Shown: positions 26,584-35,527, numbered from the stretch's first letter. The stretch: DNA of 64,000 nt from Pelosinus propionicus DSM 13327 (GCF_900114615.1 NZ_FOTS01000010.1:62001-126000), one strand, 5' to 3'. The notes: generated from the sequence alone by a model not told the origin. A program made the numbers and translations.

Positions 26584-27882
26584 ATGAGCATGTTTTGTCA
26601 TCAATGCGAGCAAACCGCTGGAGGTACAGGCTGTACCAAGGTGGGTGTTTGCGGTAAAAATGAGGATATTGCCAGTCTGCAAGATACACTTGTTTTTGGA
26701 CTAAAAGGAATTTCTGCATATGCCCACCACGCTAGAGAACTTGGTGCTAGAGATGAACAAGTCGACGCTTTTATGCATGATGCTTTATTCTTTACTCTCA
26801 CAAACGTTAACTTTAGCTTAGAGCGCCATATTGAGATGGTTTTAAAATGCGGCGAAATGAACCTTAGAATCATGGAAGTATTAGATAATGCCCATGTTAC
26901 TCGTTTTGGATCACCAGCCCCTGCACAGGTATTTACAGGCACTAAAGCTGGCCCTGGAATTGTAATTACAGGACATGATCTTTTAGATCTTGAAGAATTA
27001 TTAAAACAAACAGAAGGTACAGGGGTCAACGTTTATACGCATGGAGAAATGTTGCCTGCGCATTCCTATCCTGAACTTAGAAAATACAAACACTTAATTG
27101 GAAATTTCGGCACCGCATGGCAAAATCAGCGCACCGAGTTCGAAAATTTCTCTGGTGCTATTTTGGTTACAACAAATTGCGTAATGCCGCTCACTGACAA
27201 ATGTACCTATGGAGATCGCATTTATATGCGTAATATTACAGGTCTGCAAGGGGGAAAACAAATCCTTGACCGTGATTTCTCCGAAATTATTGCCCACGCC
27301 AAATCCTTACCAGCTTTGCCTGAAACAGCTGGTAACTATACAATTGCTACCGGTTTCCATCATAGTGTTATCCTTAGCTTAGCTGACAAAGTGGTAGAAG
27401 CGGTTAAAGCCGGTAAAATCAAACGTTTCTTCTTAATTGGTGGTTGTGACGGTGCAAAAACCGGACGTAACTATTATACTGAAATTGCACAAAAAGTTCC
27501 TAAAGATTGTGTAATCTTAACTGTAGCTTGTGGTAAATATCGCTTTAACAATTTGGATTTCGGTGATATCGACGGTATTCCTCGCCTCTTGGATTTAGGG
27601 CAATGCAACAATGCATTCTCAGGCATTCAAGTAGCCGTAGCATTAGCCAAAGCATTTAATTGCGGCGTAAATGACCTGCCACTTTCCTTTGTTTTATCTT
27701 GGTATGAGCAAAAGGCAGTAGCAATTCTCTTAACTTTGCTGCACTTAGGAGTTAAAAATATTCGCATAGGCCCTACGCCACCGGCTTTCATTTCACCAAA
27801 TGTCTTCAAAGTATTAAATGAATCCTTCGGGTTACAATTGATTACCACTCCTGATGAAGATTTAAAAGCTATTCTTGGCTAA
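26584..27882 (+). CDS. hcp: Hybrid-cluster protein (hydroxylamine reductase-like), short class III form
   Basis: Hcp carries a [4Fe-4S] cluster and a hybrid Fe-S-O cluster and acts in nitrosative stress, as a hydroxylamine or NO reductase. The N-terminal cysteines are Cys5, Cys8, Cys17 and Cys23. Hybrid-cluster ligands appear in order: GHD, HGEML, TTNCVMP, GGCDGAK (persulfide Cys), VACGKYR, LGQCNN and SWYEQ. At 432 residues it lacks about 110 residues of class I/II proteins, as class III members do. It has a CRP-type operator at -41.5 and a convergent Crp/Fnr gene next door. Confidence 0.93.
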   Translation: MSMFCHQCEQTAGGTGCTKVGVCGKNEDIASLQDTLVFGLKGISAYAHHARELGARDEQVDAFMHDALFFTLTNVNFSLERHIEMVLKCGEMNLRIMEVLDNAHVTRFGSPAPAQVFTGTKAGPGIVITGHDLLDLEELLKQTEGTGVNVYTHGEMLPAHSYPELRKYKHLIGNFGTAWQNQRTEFENFSGAILVTTNCVMPLTDKCTYGDRIYMRNITGLQGGKQILDRDFSEIIAHAKSLPALPETAGNYTIATGFHHSVILSLADKVVEAVKAGKIKRFFLIGGCDGAKTGRNYYTEIAQKVPKDCVILTVACGKYRFNNLDFGDIDGIPRLLDLGQCNNAFSGIQVAVALAKAFNCGVNDLPLSFVLSWYEQKAVAILLTLLHLGVKNIRIGPTPPAFISPNVFKVLNESFGLQLITTPDEDLKAILG

Positions 27883-27923
27883 ATAAAAAATCCTGGATGA
27901 AATTCATCCAGGATTTTTTATTT
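27881..27923. terminator. Bidirectional intrinsic terminator between hcp and the Crp/Fnr gene
   Basis: Perfect 21-bp arms (27881-27901 and 27903-27923) have A-rich and T-rich ends around TCCTGGATGAA. It serves both convergent genes. Confidence 0.9.
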
Positions 27924-27930
27924 AGTTACG

Positions 27931-28635
27931 CTATGAAATGACTCTCCGCAAATAACCCACGTCCAGAATTTTTATTTTCTGACCATCAAAATCGATGTAT
28001 TTATCTTTCTTTAAGGAACTCAGCGTCCTAGTTACCGTTTCTCTTGTTGTCCCCACCAGATTTGCTAAGTCTTGCCTCGATAAATCAAGAGCAAGTTCAA
28101 TTATACCATTATCTTTGATATCACCTTGCTCCTGGCTTAAACGCAATAATACTTCTATGGTACGTGACATTACATCATTCAAAGCTAAGTTTTTAATTTT
28201 CTGCTGGGCATAGATTAATCGCTGACTTAGCGCTTTAATCAGCTGTAACGCCAGTTCATTATTCGTAAGTACCAGCTGTTCTAAGTCTACATTACGTATT
28301 ATACCAATACAGGAAGGCTCAACAGCCACGGCTGTTGCCGGGTAAGGCTGATTATTAAACATCAGCACCTCAGCAAAGATCTCTCCTGCCCCTAAAATCT
28401 TAATAATATGTTCCCGCCCATCATCTGAAGTTCTAAGAACTTTTACCTTTCCGCTTTTTACATAATGAAAGCCTTCTCCTGCATCACCTTCATGGAAAAC
28501 AATCATGCCTTTGCGGAAGCGCCGCTCAATGGTATGATTATGAATAATCTCCAGTTGATTTTCCGGAAGTTTCGAAAAAACAGGTATCTCTCTTAGATAT
28601 TCCCATCCCTCTTTATCACTTTCCACAATACTCAT
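27931..28635 (-). CDS. Crp/Fnr-family regulator, HcpR-like
   Basis: The 234-residue protein has a cyclic-nucleotide-type beta-barrel (about 15-130), a long dimer helix and a winged helix (about 170-225). The recognition helix RETVTRTLSSLKK matches the CRP pattern that reads TGTGA. No N-terminal FNR-type cysteine cluster is present, so an Fe-S oxygen sensor is unlikely; a heme or ligand sensor is possible. Its position against hcp and the operator there suggest an HcpR role in nitrosative stress. The gene start overlaps the M20 hydrolase stop by 4 bp, so it is transcribed with that gene. Confidence 0.8.
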   Translation of the reverse strand: MSIVESDKEGWEYLREIPVFSKLPENQLEIIHNHTIERRFRKGMIVFHEGDAGEGFHYVKSGKVKVLRTSDDGREHIIKILGAGEIFAEVLMFNNQPYPATAVAVEPSCIGIIRNVDLEQLVLTNNELALQLIKALSQRLIYAQQKIKNLALNDVMSRTIEVLLRLSQEQGDIKDNGIIELALDLSRQDLANLVGTTRETVTRTLSSLKKDKYIDFDGQKIKILDVGYLRRVIS

Positions 28636-29870
28636 CGCTCCCCCTCACTACTTTCTTGTTCTTTCATAAGCAAAAATTGACAGGCAATCGCCTGGTATCC
28701 TGCTGCTGCTGCCGTTAATTGACTGATTTCCAAACTCTCATCTGCAGTATGCATCTCTTCTTCACAACCAGGACCAAAGCCGATGGTAGGAATGTTGGCT
28801 GTCCCAGCAGAGTAACAAGCATTTGTGGAAATAGTATAGGTGGAAAGCGCAGGCGCAAATCCAGCTTTACCTAAGGCTTCTTGAGAGCCACTTACCAGTT
28901 CATGTTCAAGGGATAATATCCATCCAGGAAAAAATCGTTTTCCCGACAAATATTGTCCTGTATAACACTCGAAACCAGACTCAGCGATCCCTACCTCTGC
29001 AATAAATTCAGCATCCTGGTGCTGCAATATAGAAATCGCGTCATAAATCGGCTGCAAGATATCTTCTTCTGCTTCTTCCTCAATCATATACCGATCAAAA
29101 GTAGTCCAACATGTATGCGGTATCGTAGAACTTCCAGGAGAGGGGGCCGAAGCTATACTTACCAGTTCTAAACTGCCAGATCCTAAAGAACTAACTGAAA
29201 AGGTGATTTGCTTCTTAATTTCTTCTATCAATTTTAACATCATATCACCGGCATTTTTCCCTGCTAAGGGAACAGCAGAATGAGCAGCTTTTCCTTTTGT
29301 CATTACAATTACCTGAGAACGCCCTCGCTGCCCATAGCAAACCCTCAAATCAGTAGCTTCCCCAGTAATCACATAATTTGGCTTTATTACCTGAATGACC
29401 TGGCGAAATGCCAATCCTTCAAACTGCTCCTTACCAACAGTACCAGATACAAAAACAGATCCAGCCAATCTTTCCTTATATTGAGCAAAAGGCGATAAGC
29501 CGCATATCATTGCAGACAAAGCGCCCTTCATGCTCACAACCCCGCGACCATAAATACGCCCATCCTCAACCAAACCTTCAAAAGGATCATGAATCCATAG
29601 TTCAGTACCACTTACAGGTATCGTATCAATATGACTATCAAATAATACTTTTGGACCTGGATGTTTTCCACGAATCTCACCGATAACATTGCCTACGCCA
29701 TCAATCCAAGCCGAGTCATACCCCAAAGCAAGCATCTTCTCGACTAACCAATCCGCAATTTCTTGTTCTTGCCCTGTATAACTAGGAATCTGCACTAACT
29801 CCTGACATGTCTTAATAATCAATTCTTCATCAACTGCCCCAAGTGGTCCGCAAATTTGTTGAAGATTCAT
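28632..29870 (-). CDS. M20-family metallohydrolase (YgeY-like)
   Basis: The 412-residue protein is a di-zinc M20 amidohydrolase: FDSHIDTIPV with the first His/Asp ligands, TGEATDLRVCYGQRG, a dimerisation domain, and HTADESLEI near the end. It resembles the YgeY group that travels with selenium-dependent purine or pyrimidine catabolism, though none of those partner genes is here. The chosen ATG at 29870 follows AAGGAGGGGGAGA; the open frame to 30053 has no ribosome site. It overlaps the Crp/Fnr gene by ATGA. The substrate is unknown. Confidence 0.8.
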   Translation of the reverse strand: MNLQQICGPLGAVDEELIIKTCQELVQIPSYTGQEQEIADWLVEKMLALGYDSAWIDGVGNVIGEIRGKHPGPKVLFDSHIDTIPVSGTELWIHDPFEGLVEDGRIYGRGVVSMKGALSAMICGLSPFAQYKERLAGSVFVSGTVGKEQFEGLAFRQVIQVIKPNYVITGEATDLRVCYGQRGRSQVIVMTKGKAAHSAVPLAGKNAGDMMLKLIEEIKKQITFSVSSLGSGSLELVSIASAPSPGSSTIPHTCWTTFDRYMIEEEAEEDILQPIYDAISILQHQDAEFIAEVGIAESGFECYTGQYLSGKRFFPGWILSLEHELVSGSQEALGKAGFAPALSTYTISTNACYSAGTANIPTIGFGPGCEEEMHTADESLEISQLTAAAAGYQAIACQFLLMKEQESSEGER

Positions 29871-30210
29871 TCTCCCCCTCCTTATTGTCAACCCAACTTT
29901 AAGTATCTTGTTAGAGTATGACAATAGTATAAATTTATAAAATTCGATTCCATACTCACTAAATCCTGCATAATAAGAAGTATCATCTAAAAACCTAATC
30001 GAGGTGCTAGGACGTATTAAAATAAATTCGACTATCAAACTATACCTAAGCATCGGTTAAAATATGCTTAATCCTTTTCTATGGCAGGAAATCCTCAACC
30101 CACCACGAAAAGAAATACTTATACATATCTACTATTTAACGCCTGTCATGCATCACATTCAATTAATATAAATAGCATCGCAGACTATATGAAGGAGCGC
30201 AGACATTACC
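29871..30210. other. Divergent intergenic region, nothing specific seen
   Basis: About 340 bp between the M20 hydrolase and the metallophosphoesterase. I see no clear hairpin, riboswitch or conserved-looking frame. The ribosome site of the plus-strand gene, AAGGAG, lies near 30191. Confidence 0.35.
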
Positions 30211-31350
30211 ATGATCATCATTTTCTTACTACTCTATAGTGTCATTATTTTTTATATTGGACTACGCGGATGGCAATCCTTACGCGGGAAATCATCTCTT
30301 ACTTTTTCTTTAAGTTATCTCTTTATTTTTAGTCTTTTTTCATTAAGTTACCCTTTAGGAAGCTCCATCCAGAAATATTTCCCTTCAGTTCTTGGGAATA
30401 CCCTTCTTTGGACAGGTTCCTTTTGGCTCGGGATGATCTATTATCTATTTTTATTTACTCTCAGCATTGATATTCTGCGTTTCATTGATACATACAAACC
30501 TTTTTTACCACTAAAGTTAAAACAACGCCCTTTACTAGTGGCTGCTGCTATTTTTATGGTGACAACTTGCCTGATTGCTTATGGTACGTGGAACGCTCGT
30601 CATCCTGTAACCATCAACTATGAGATCACAATCCCCAAAACAGCAGGAACAAGTTCTTTAGAAACCTTACAAGTCGTCATGGTTTCTGATATTCATCTGG
30701 GAGAGATTATTGATAATCGTCGTTTAAAACGATTAGTCAATCGAATTAATCAACTAGAGCCTGATATTGTACTGATTCCTGGGGATATTATTGATAATGA
30801 GATCGATGTTCTGCCAAATCAGAATATGATCGAGACATTTCGTAAACTTCGACCTAAATTAGGTACTTATGCGGTATTAGGAAATCACGAATATTTCGAT
30901 CAGCAGACAGATCTTGCTATTCAATACCTAGAGCAGGGCAATATACACATACTCCGAGATCAATGGACCTTAGTTGATAATAGTTTTTATGTAGTAGGCC
31001 GAGATGATCTTGCGAAAATGCGTTATACAAGCTCCTCTCGGCAAGATCTAAAAACGATCATGGAAGGCATTGATCATAGTCTGCCGATTATTCTCCTTGA
31101 CCATCAACCTAAAAATTTACAAGACGCAGTCGATCAAGGAGTTGATTTGCAGCTATCAGGTCATACTCATTTGGGTCAGTTATTTCCCAATAGCTTAATT
31201 ACTAGACAACTCTACGAACTCGATTGGGGATATCTGCAGAAAGAAAGCTTACAGGTGATCGTTTCTTGCGGCTTCGGCACGTGGGGTCCCCCCGTCCGTA
31301 TTGGCAACTCCCCAGAAATCATTAACGTAACGATTCACTTTGCAAAATGA
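30211..31350 (+). CDS. Membrane-anchored metallophosphoesterase
   Basis: The 379-residue protein has four or more N-terminal membrane segments (residues 1-130) followed by a calcineurin-like phosphoesterase domain. Metal motifs appear in order: VSDIHLGE, PGDIIDN, LGNHEYF, LDHQP and SGHTHLGQ. This resembles YkuE/YaeI-type enzymes, which act on lipid A precursor or related lipid pyrophosphates near the membrane. The true substrate is unknown. It is a single gene, with a riboswitch-controlled htpX following. Confidence 0.85.
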   Translation: MIIIFLLLYSVIIFYIGLRGWQSLRGKSSLTFSLSYLFIFSLFSLSYPLGSSIQKYFPSVLGNTLLWTGSFWLGMIYYLFLFTLSIDILRFIDTYKPFLPLKLKQRPLLVAAAIFMVTTCLIAYGTWNARHPVTINYEITIPKTAGTSSLETLQVVMVSDIHLGEIIDNRRLKRLVNRINQLEPDIVLIPGDIIDNEIDVLPNQNMIETFRKLRPKLGTYAVLGNHEYFDQQTDLAIQYLEQGNIHILRDQWTLVDNSFYVVGRDDLAKMRYTSSSRQDLKTIMEGIDHSLPIILLDHQPKNLQDAVDQGVDLQLSGHTHLGQLFPNSLITRQLYELDWGYLQKESLQVIVSCGFGTWGPPVRIGNSPEIINVTIHFAK

Positions 31351-31443
31351 TTTTTTCCTCCAGATTTTCCTGTGCATTACTCATTACTTAAATTGCAGCT
31401 ATTGAACGTATACAAGCGTTCCTTTCTCTATAAGGAATAATTA

Positions 31444-31472
31444 TTGACAATTATATAATCTCATGCTATTAT
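31444..31472 (+). promoter_or_regulatory. Sigma-A promoter for the Mn2+ riboswitch transcript
   Basis: A consensus TTGACA at 31444-31449 and TATTAT at 31467-31472 are separated by 17 bp. The predicted start, about 31479, is 20 nt before the riboswitch core. Confidence 0.8.
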
Positions 31473-31479
31473 ATAGGCA

Positions 31480-31620
31480 AACAAAGATATAAATACCCTG
31501 CAAGGGGAGTAGCTGTACAGTATCTGCCGTCAACACGGATTCATCCCGGCTATACTGGCAATATAATTGCAAGCAAGACCTTGCCTCATATCTAACAGTA
31601 TGTGGGCAAGGTCTGTTTAC
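31480..31620 (+). promoter_or_regulatory. yybP-ykoY family (Mn2+) riboswitch
   Basis: The leader has the signature AAGGGGAGTAGC (31502-31513), then CCGTCAACACGG, a GGCTATACTGG pairing segment, and GCAAGACCTTGCC. AGACCTTGCC (31576-31585) pairs with GGCAAGGTCT (31605-31614), as in other members of this family. The family binds Mn2+ and usually switches on exporters or membrane proteins when manganese is high. Here the downstream gene is htpX. The T-tract after the last stem is weak, so the switch may act on translation as well as termination. Confidence 0.88.
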
Positions 31621-31670
31621 CATATCTTGATTTTTACTGTAAAGCAAAATTAAAAGGAGGCTTTTTTATA

Positions 31671-32531
31671 ATGAACAATCTAAAAACAACCTTATTGTTA
31701 GCAGCCCTAACAGGTCTATTAATGGCAATTGGTGGTCTATTTGGCGGCAGATCCGGAGTAGGTTTCATGCTGATAGTCTCCTTGGCTATGAATTTAGGAA
31801 GTTATTGGTTTAGTGATAAACTGGTTCTACGTATGTACAGTGCCCGAGAGATTACATCTGAGCAAGGGCCAGACTTGTTCAAAATGGTGGCCAATCTTGC
31901 TCATCGAGCAAACTTGCCGATGCCCAGAGTTTATGTAATTGATTCCGATGTCCCTAATGCTTTTGCTACAGGACGCAGTCCTCAGTATGGTGTTGTTGCA
32001 GTCACCACTGGGATTATGAAAACTCTATCCTATGACGAATTATCAGGTGTTATCGCTCATGAGTTAGCTCATATTAAAAATCGTGACACACTTATCAGTA
32101 CTGTTGTTGCCTCCATCGCAGGCGTTATTACTTGGATTGCCCACATGGCTCAATGGTCAGCCATCTTCGGTATGGGACGAAGCAATGAAGAGGATAATGG
32201 AGGCGGTATTGTAGGTATGCTATTTACCATCGTATTAGCTCCAATTGCTGCAACCCTTATCCAGTTAGGAATCTCCCGTTCCAGAGAATATATGGCCGAC
32301 GAAATTGGTGGTTCCATCTCAAATAATCCGTTAGCATTAGCAAGTGCTTTAGAAAAAATTGACTATTATGCCAAACATAAAGTACTGCCTGCTTCCACAC
32401 CATCAACCTCCCACTTATTTATTATTAACCCTTTGAGCGGAACAGGTGAATGGATGACGAATCTATTCAGCACTCATCCAGCTACTGCGCAACGTGTAGC
32501 ACGACTCAGAGAACAAGCCAGTCGAAGATAA
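31671..32531 (+). CDS. htpX: M48-family membrane metalloprotease HtpX
   Basis: The 286-residue protein has two N-terminal membrane helices (about 6-22 and 31-47), two more around 145-200, and the zinc motif HELAH at residues 130-134. A third ligand lies in EYMADE. HtpX degrades damaged membrane proteins on the cytoplasmic side. The ATG at 31671 follows AAAGGAGG; the open frame starting at 31602 lies inside the riboswitch and is not used. Control by a manganese riboswitch implies induction by metal excess. Confidence 0.95.
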   Translation: MNNLKTTLLLAALTGLLMAIGGLFGGRSGVGFMLIVSLAMNLGSYWFSDKLVLRMYSAREITSEQGPDLFKMVANLAHRANLPMPRVYVIDSDVPNAFATGRSPQYGVVAVTTGIMKTLSYDELSGVIAHELAHIKNRDTLISTVVASIAGVITWIAHMAQWSAIFGMGRSNEEDNGGGIVGMLFTIVLAPIAATLIQLGISRSREYMADEIGGSISNNPLALASALEKIDYYAKHKVLPASTPSTSHLFIINPLSGTGEWMTNLFSTHPATAQRVARLREQASRR

Positions 32532-32542
32532 TTTTTTAAACT

Positions 32543-32601
32543 AAAAGAGGTATTCCCTAAAATAGGTTTTAAAAACTGATTTTAGGAGGATGCCTCTTTT
32601 T
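32543..32601 (+). terminator. Intrinsic terminator after htpX
   Basis: AAAAGAGG (32543-32550) pairs with CCTCTTTT (32593-32600), with an inner CCCTAAAAT/ATTTTAGG stem and a T-run. It lies 12 bp beyond the htpX stop. Confidence 0.75.
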
Positions 32602-32765
32602 CTATTGCAACTGCACACTCAACGGTTTCTTATGCTTTTTATAAGATTTCTTGAAATCTTCTTCACTACTATTTATAGCCACAGCCAATAATTATAATTG
32701 TTATTATGAATTTTACGCATGGTTCATAATGATATATACTGCTTATATAGTATGGAGGCGAAAAA

Positions 32766-33128
32766 ATGTATCTTTTAAAATGTATTGCACAAATCGGTGG
32801 TTTATTAGGAATCGCCTTATTAGGCAATAAACTAACACAGGTATTTGATTTGCATTTTCCAGGCAGTATCTTAGGAATCTTATTTATTTTTCTCTTGCTA
32901 GAAACCAAAATCATTTCGTTAAAATGGGTGGAAACAGGCGCTAATCTTTTAATTGCAGAATTAATTTTATTTTTTATTCCATCAGCCGTTGGAGTCCTTC
33001 AGTACAAACAGTTAATCCTAACCAATGGAGCAAGCTTTGGATTTGTTATTTTTCTTAGTACCATAACAGTAATGGTTTCTACAGGATTACTTGCAGAATT
33101 TCTGAATAAAATTGGAAAGGGACGATAA
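32766..33128 (+). CDS. lrgA: CidA/LrgA-family holin-like membrane protein
   Basis: The 120-residue protein has four predicted membrane helices and the LrgA/CidA signature FPGSILGILFIFLLL near residue 37. These small proteins act with an LrgB/CidB partner in murein hydrolase control, and in several species in pyruvate uptake. The lrgB gene begins one base after this stop codon. A LytST-type pair, the usual regulator of lrgAB, is encoded at 13.3-15.8 kb in this window. Confidence 0.9.
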   Translation: MYLLKCIAQIGGLLGIALLGNKLTQVFDLHFPGSILGILFIFLLLETKIISLKWVETGANLLIAELILFFIPSAVGVLQYKQLILTNGASFGFVIFLSTITVMVSTGLLAEFLNKIGKGR

Positions 33129-33129
33129 T

Positions 33130-33807
33130 ATGTTAGCAGGATTTAGCTTTATCATTACAATTCTTAGTTATGTAGGAGCAAAGCTTTTATATAGAAAAAA
33201 ACAATCTGTTTTTTTATCACCATTAGTCATCTGCCCCTTTATATTAATCAGTTTGCTATTATCATTTCAGGTGTCTTTAGAAACCTATTCTGCAGGCACA
33301 CAATGGATCACAAATATGCTGCAGCCAGCAATCGTCGCTTTTGCAGTTCCTTTGTATAAATACCGAGCATTATTAAAGAAATATGCAGTAGAGATTGCAC
33401 TTGGAGTCTTCGGAGGTTCGATTGTTGCAATCGTATCTTCCGTTATGTATGGCAAATTGTTTCATTTAACGCCGCAACTGCTTGATAGTTTGGCGCCACG
33501 TTCCATTACCACTCCCCTCGCAATGAATATTTCTCAAACCATTGGCGGTTTGCCTGCCATGACAGCTAGTTTTGTAATCGTAACAGGTATTGTAGGAATT
33601 ATTGCAGGTCCTTTTATTCTAAAATGGTTTCCCATTCATCATCAAGTTAGTAAGGGCATGCTTCTAGGAATGGGGGCACATGGAGCAGGAACCGCACAAG
33701 CATATGAAATAGGTTCTATTGAAGGTGCAATCGCTAGTTTGACAATGATTGTCGCTGGTATAATTACAATCATCGTAGCACCTATGCTAGTCCCTATTAT
33801 AATATAA
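33130..33807 (+). CDS. lrgB: LrgB-family membrane protein
   Basis: The 225-residue protein has six or more membrane helices and the LrgB signatures APRSITTPLAMNIS and GMGAHGAGTAQAYE. It is the partner of LrgA. The ATG at 33130, one base after the lrgA stop, is preferred because the LrgB fold begins there; an in-frame TTG at 33112 inside lrgA is less likely. Together the two genes form a compact operon for a membrane export or uptake system whose substrate in this host is not certain. Confidence 0.92.
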   Translation: MLAGFSFIITILSYVGAKLLYRKKQSVFLSPLVICPFILISLLLSFQVSLETYSAGTQWITNMLQPAIVAFAVPLYKYRALLKKYAVEIALGVFGGSIVAIVSSVMYGKLFHLTPQLLDSLAPRSITTPLAMNISQTIGGLPAMTASFVIVTGIVGIIAGPFILKWFPIHHQVSKGMLLGMGAHGAGTAQAYEIGSIEGAIASLTMIVAGIITIIVAPMLVPIII

Positions 33808-33882
33808 AGCACGGTCAAAAAATTCACGTAATGAAAACTGGCATTTTGGAGAAAATAGAATATATCATGGTGTAATCGAAAC

Positions 33883-33939
33883 TCCTGCTTATAATATGGA
33901 ATGATATTTTTTAAATATCATTCCATATTATAAGCAGGA
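33883..33939. repeat. Perfect 27-bp inverted repeat, no T-tract
   Basis: Arms 33883-33909 and 33913-33939 are exact reverse complements around TTT. They run from TCCTGCTTATAATATGG inward to ATATTT. No T-run follows on either strand, so it is not a standard intrinsic terminator. It lies 75 bp beyond lrgB and 138 bp before dapL. A small mobile-element remnant, an RNA-processing hairpin or a factor-dependent terminator are possible. Confidence 0.7.
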
Positions 33940-34076
33940 AAATAGCCATATATAGTATAATAAAGCTATACGATATGTAACTATTGAATCAATAGAATTA
34001 ATAAGTATGTAAATACGATATCAAACTAACAATTCTTTAGTTAAAATGTATCATATTATGGAAGGAGCTTACATTA

Positions 34077-35309
34077 ATGGCTTTAATTAACGAAAACTAT
34101 TTGAAACTCCCTGGCAGTTATTTATTTGCAGAAATCGCAAAGCGAGTTACAGCTTTTAAAGCAGAGTTTCCAGAAGCAAACGTCATTCGATTGGGAATTG
34201 GTGATGTCACGCAGCCCTTAACCCCTGCTGTCGTTGAAGGTTTACACAAAGCTGTAGATGAAATGGCACATGCTGAAACATTTAGAGGCTATGGCCCAGA
34301 ACAAGGTTATAACTTCCTCATCAAAAAGATCATTGAAACTGATTATCGCTCTAGAGGTGTCGAAATTGAAGAAGATGAAGTCTTCGTCAGTGACGGTTCC
34401 AAAAGCGATGTAGGTAACATTCAAGAAATTTTTGGTGTACATAACAAAGTTGCAATTACTGATCCTGTATATCCTGTATATCTGGATACCAATGTAATGG
34501 CAGGTAGAACAGGTGATTTTTCCAATGGTATCTTTGAAAATGTCACCTATTTAATCTGCAATGCAGAAAATAATTTTGTTCCAGAGTTACCTACAGAAAA
34601 AGTAGACCTTATTTACTTATGTGTTCCTAACAATCCTACAGGCACCACACTTTCTAAAGAAGAATTAAAAAAATGGGTTGATTACGCAAGAACAAACAAC
34701 TCCATTATTTTATTTGATTCTGCTTATGAAGCATATATCCAAGATCCAGAGCTTCCTCACAGCATTTATGAAATTGAAGGTGCCAAAGAAGTCGCTATTG
34801 AGTTTCGATCTTTCTCCAAAACAGCTGGATTTACTGGTACTAGATGCGCTTATACCGTTGTACCTAAAACCGTCCTGGCCCTAACTGCCAATGGCGAGAA
34901 ACACCCCTTAAATAAATTATGGAACCGCAGACAAACGACAAAATTCAATGGCACCCCTTATATTATCCAAAAAGGTGCGGAAGCGACTTATACTCCTGAA
35001 GGTCAAGCCGAAATCAAGAGTGTCGTTAAATATTACATGGATAATGCAAGAATCATTAAGGAAGGCCTAGAAAGTATTGGCATACAAACCTTTGGTGGTG
35101 TAAATGCACCTTACATTTGGCTGAAAGTACCAAAAGGACTGGATTCTTGGTCTTTCTTCGACAAGCTGCTCCATGAAGTACATATTGTAGGTACTCCTGG
35201 TACTGGCTTTGGTCCATCTGGAGAAGGTTACTTCAGATTGACTGCCTTTGGCAATAAAGAGGCTACTATTGAAGCAATTGAAAGAATTAAAAACAAATTA
35301 AGCTTATAA
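34077..35309 (+). CDS. dapL: LL-diaminopimelate aminotransferase
   Basis: The 410-residue protein is a fold-type I PLP enzyme that converts tetrahydrodipicolinate directly to LL-diaminopimelate for lysine and peptidoglycan. The start, [20 protein letters not shown], and [12 protein letters not shown] are DapL hallmarks. The PLP lysine is in [24 protein letters not shown] and the C-terminal [11 protein letters not shown] complete the fold. GGAAGGAG precedes the ATG. It is a single gene; the DapL route bypasses DapC/DapE/DapD or DapX variants. Confidence 0.96.
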   Translation: MALINENYLKLPGSYLFAEIAKRVTAFKAEFPEANVIRLGIGDVTQPLTPAVVEGLHKAVDEMAHAETFRGYGPEQGYNFLIKKIIETDYRSRGVEIEEDEVFVSDGSKSDVGNIQEIFGVHNKVAITDPVYPVYLDTNVMAGRTGDFSNGIFENVTYLICNAENNFVPELPTEKVDLIYLCVPNNPTGTTLSKEELKKWVDYARTNNSIILFDSAYEAYIQDPELPHSIYEIEGAKEVAIEFRSFSKTAGFTGTRCAYTVVPKTVLALTANGEKHPLNKLWNRRQTTKFNGTPYIIQKGAEATYTPEGQAEIKSVVKYYMDNARIIKEGLESIGIQTFGGVNAPYIWLKVPKGLDSWSFFDKLLHEVHIVGTPGTGFGPSGEGYFRLTAFGNKEATIEAIERIKNKLSL

Positions 35310-35346
35310 GTAAAACGCTAATGCGTCATTAAAAATAAAAATGTTT

Positions 35347-35464
35347 GAACCGTGAATACGCAAAGACCACAGAGGGATCTATGCTCGCAATGACAAAATT
35401 ACGCGATCTTGGAATATTTATAATACTCCCTTTGTGACCTTTGCGATTCATTGTTGTTTCACAT
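35347..35464. repeat. Dispersed inverted-repeat element, copy A
   Basis: The left end reads GTGAATACGCAAAGACCAC and AGAGGGA. The right end, reverse-complemented, reads ATGAATCGCAAAGGTCAC and AAAGGGA. The imperfect ends of about 30 bp flank about 55 bp. It shares AACC-type ends and a CACARAG / CGCAAAG vocabulary with four other copies in this window. Confidence 0.6.
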
Positions 35465-35469
35465 TGTAC

Positions 35470-35527
35470 AATTTATAAAAAATCAGGAAACGGCTGCTTA
35501 CGCCGCTTCCTGATTTTTTTATAAATT
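35470..35527. terminator. Bidirectional intrinsic terminator
   Basis: Arms AATTTATAAAAAATCAGGAA and the matching TTCCTGATTTTTTTATAAATT enclose a GGC..GCC stem. It ends dapL and, from the other strand, the FlxA-like gene. Confidence 0.85.

Noticed and set aside
29871-30053. 61-residue N-terminal extension of the M20 hydrolase
   Set aside because: A strong ribosome site precedes the internal ATG at 29870, and the extension is not protein-like.
31441-31647. 68-codon minus-strand frame before htpX
   Set aside because: It lies wholly over the Mn2+ riboswitch and has no ribosome site.
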